Shown: positions 5,382 to 5,406 of the stretch, piece by piece
Layout of the letters: the number at the start of each line of letters is the position of its first letter
How positions within the stretch are numbered: position 1 is the stretch's first letter
NCBI GenBank assembly: GCA_020860025.1
Contig: JAJBVC010000151.1
Span: 1-5,406 of the forward strand
Origin: Clostridiales bacterium
GTDB taxonomy: Bacteria > Bacillota > Clostridia > Oscillospirales > Acutalibacteraceae
Length of the DNA: 5,406 bases
Direction: 5' to 3'
Notes under the pieces: model-generated
The model's database searches: none
What the model saw: the letters and a program-made list of their open reading frames with translations, nothing else
Told to the model about the DNA's origin: nothing
Position numbers and translations under genes: made by a program

Positions 5382-5387
5382 TGCACA

Positions 5388-5402
5388 GGCCCTATAAGGG
5401 CC
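5388..5402. repeat. 6-bp inverted repeat at the window edge
   Basis: GGCCCT-ATA-AGGGCC is a GC-rich hairpin 6 nt from the previous palindrome and 4 nt from the window end. The pair probably belongs to one element that continues beyond 5406. Confidence 0.7.
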
Positions 5403-5406
5403 GCCT

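Noticed and set aside
5359..5402. Rho-independent terminator at the right edge
   Set aside because: Neither palindrome is followed by a T-run on either strand.

Overview
The window looks like a chromosomal segment of a low-to-moderate GC, Gram-positive gut-type clostridium (Oscillospiraceae/Ruminococcus-like). The evidence is the sporulation pair yqfC-yqfD, a Firmicutes-type hexuronate pair (mannonate dehydratase plus SDR-type mannonate oxidoreductase), AGGAGG-type ribosome binding sites, and a secreted or membrane-anchored polysaccharide hydrolase. All convincing protein genes are on the minus strand. The taxonomic placement is inferred from protein character, not from a database search.

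In minus-strand transcription order (right to left): 5281-5406 is non-coding. It holds two palindromes, a small sequence related in inverted orientation to a repeat elsewhere in the window, and a possible sigma-E-type promoter. Next is yqfC (4997-5280), which is broken by an exact 14-bp tandem duplication; removing one copy restores an 89-residue YqfC/YabP-type protein. yqfD (4014-4994) follows 2 nt later and is intact in frame, but at 326 residues it is clearly shorter than usual and seems to lack a central segment. A good sigma-A promoter directly behind yqfD drives uxuA (2878-3948) and uxuB (2025-2876), which are translationally coupled (TAA-A-ATG). They encode the fructuronate-mannonate-2-keto-3-deoxygluconate steps of glucuronate catabolism.

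The roughly 330-bp gap 1695-2024 is not empty. Read on the plus strand it holds a highly structured element: a 12-bp hairpin, a strong Shine-Dalgarno, a five-codon mini-ORF overlapping (ATGA) a 25-codon ORF with a CxxC and the tail VVMAALSTA, and finally a T-run. The last 32 bp of this element recur exactly at 35-66, at the same place relative to the next gene (just behind its stop codon). The GH30-type glycoside hydrolase gene (90-1694) comes last, with its own probable promoter.

Functionally, the GH30 enzyme and uxuAB may belong together: the hydrolase would cut a glucuronate-decorated plant or host glycan and uxuAB would use the released uronic acid. The damaged yqfC and shortened yqfD suggest that the engulfment/spore function of this operon is being lost, or has diverged, in this strain. 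The most interesting undescribed item is the structured repeat/mini-ORF element at about 1785-2022.
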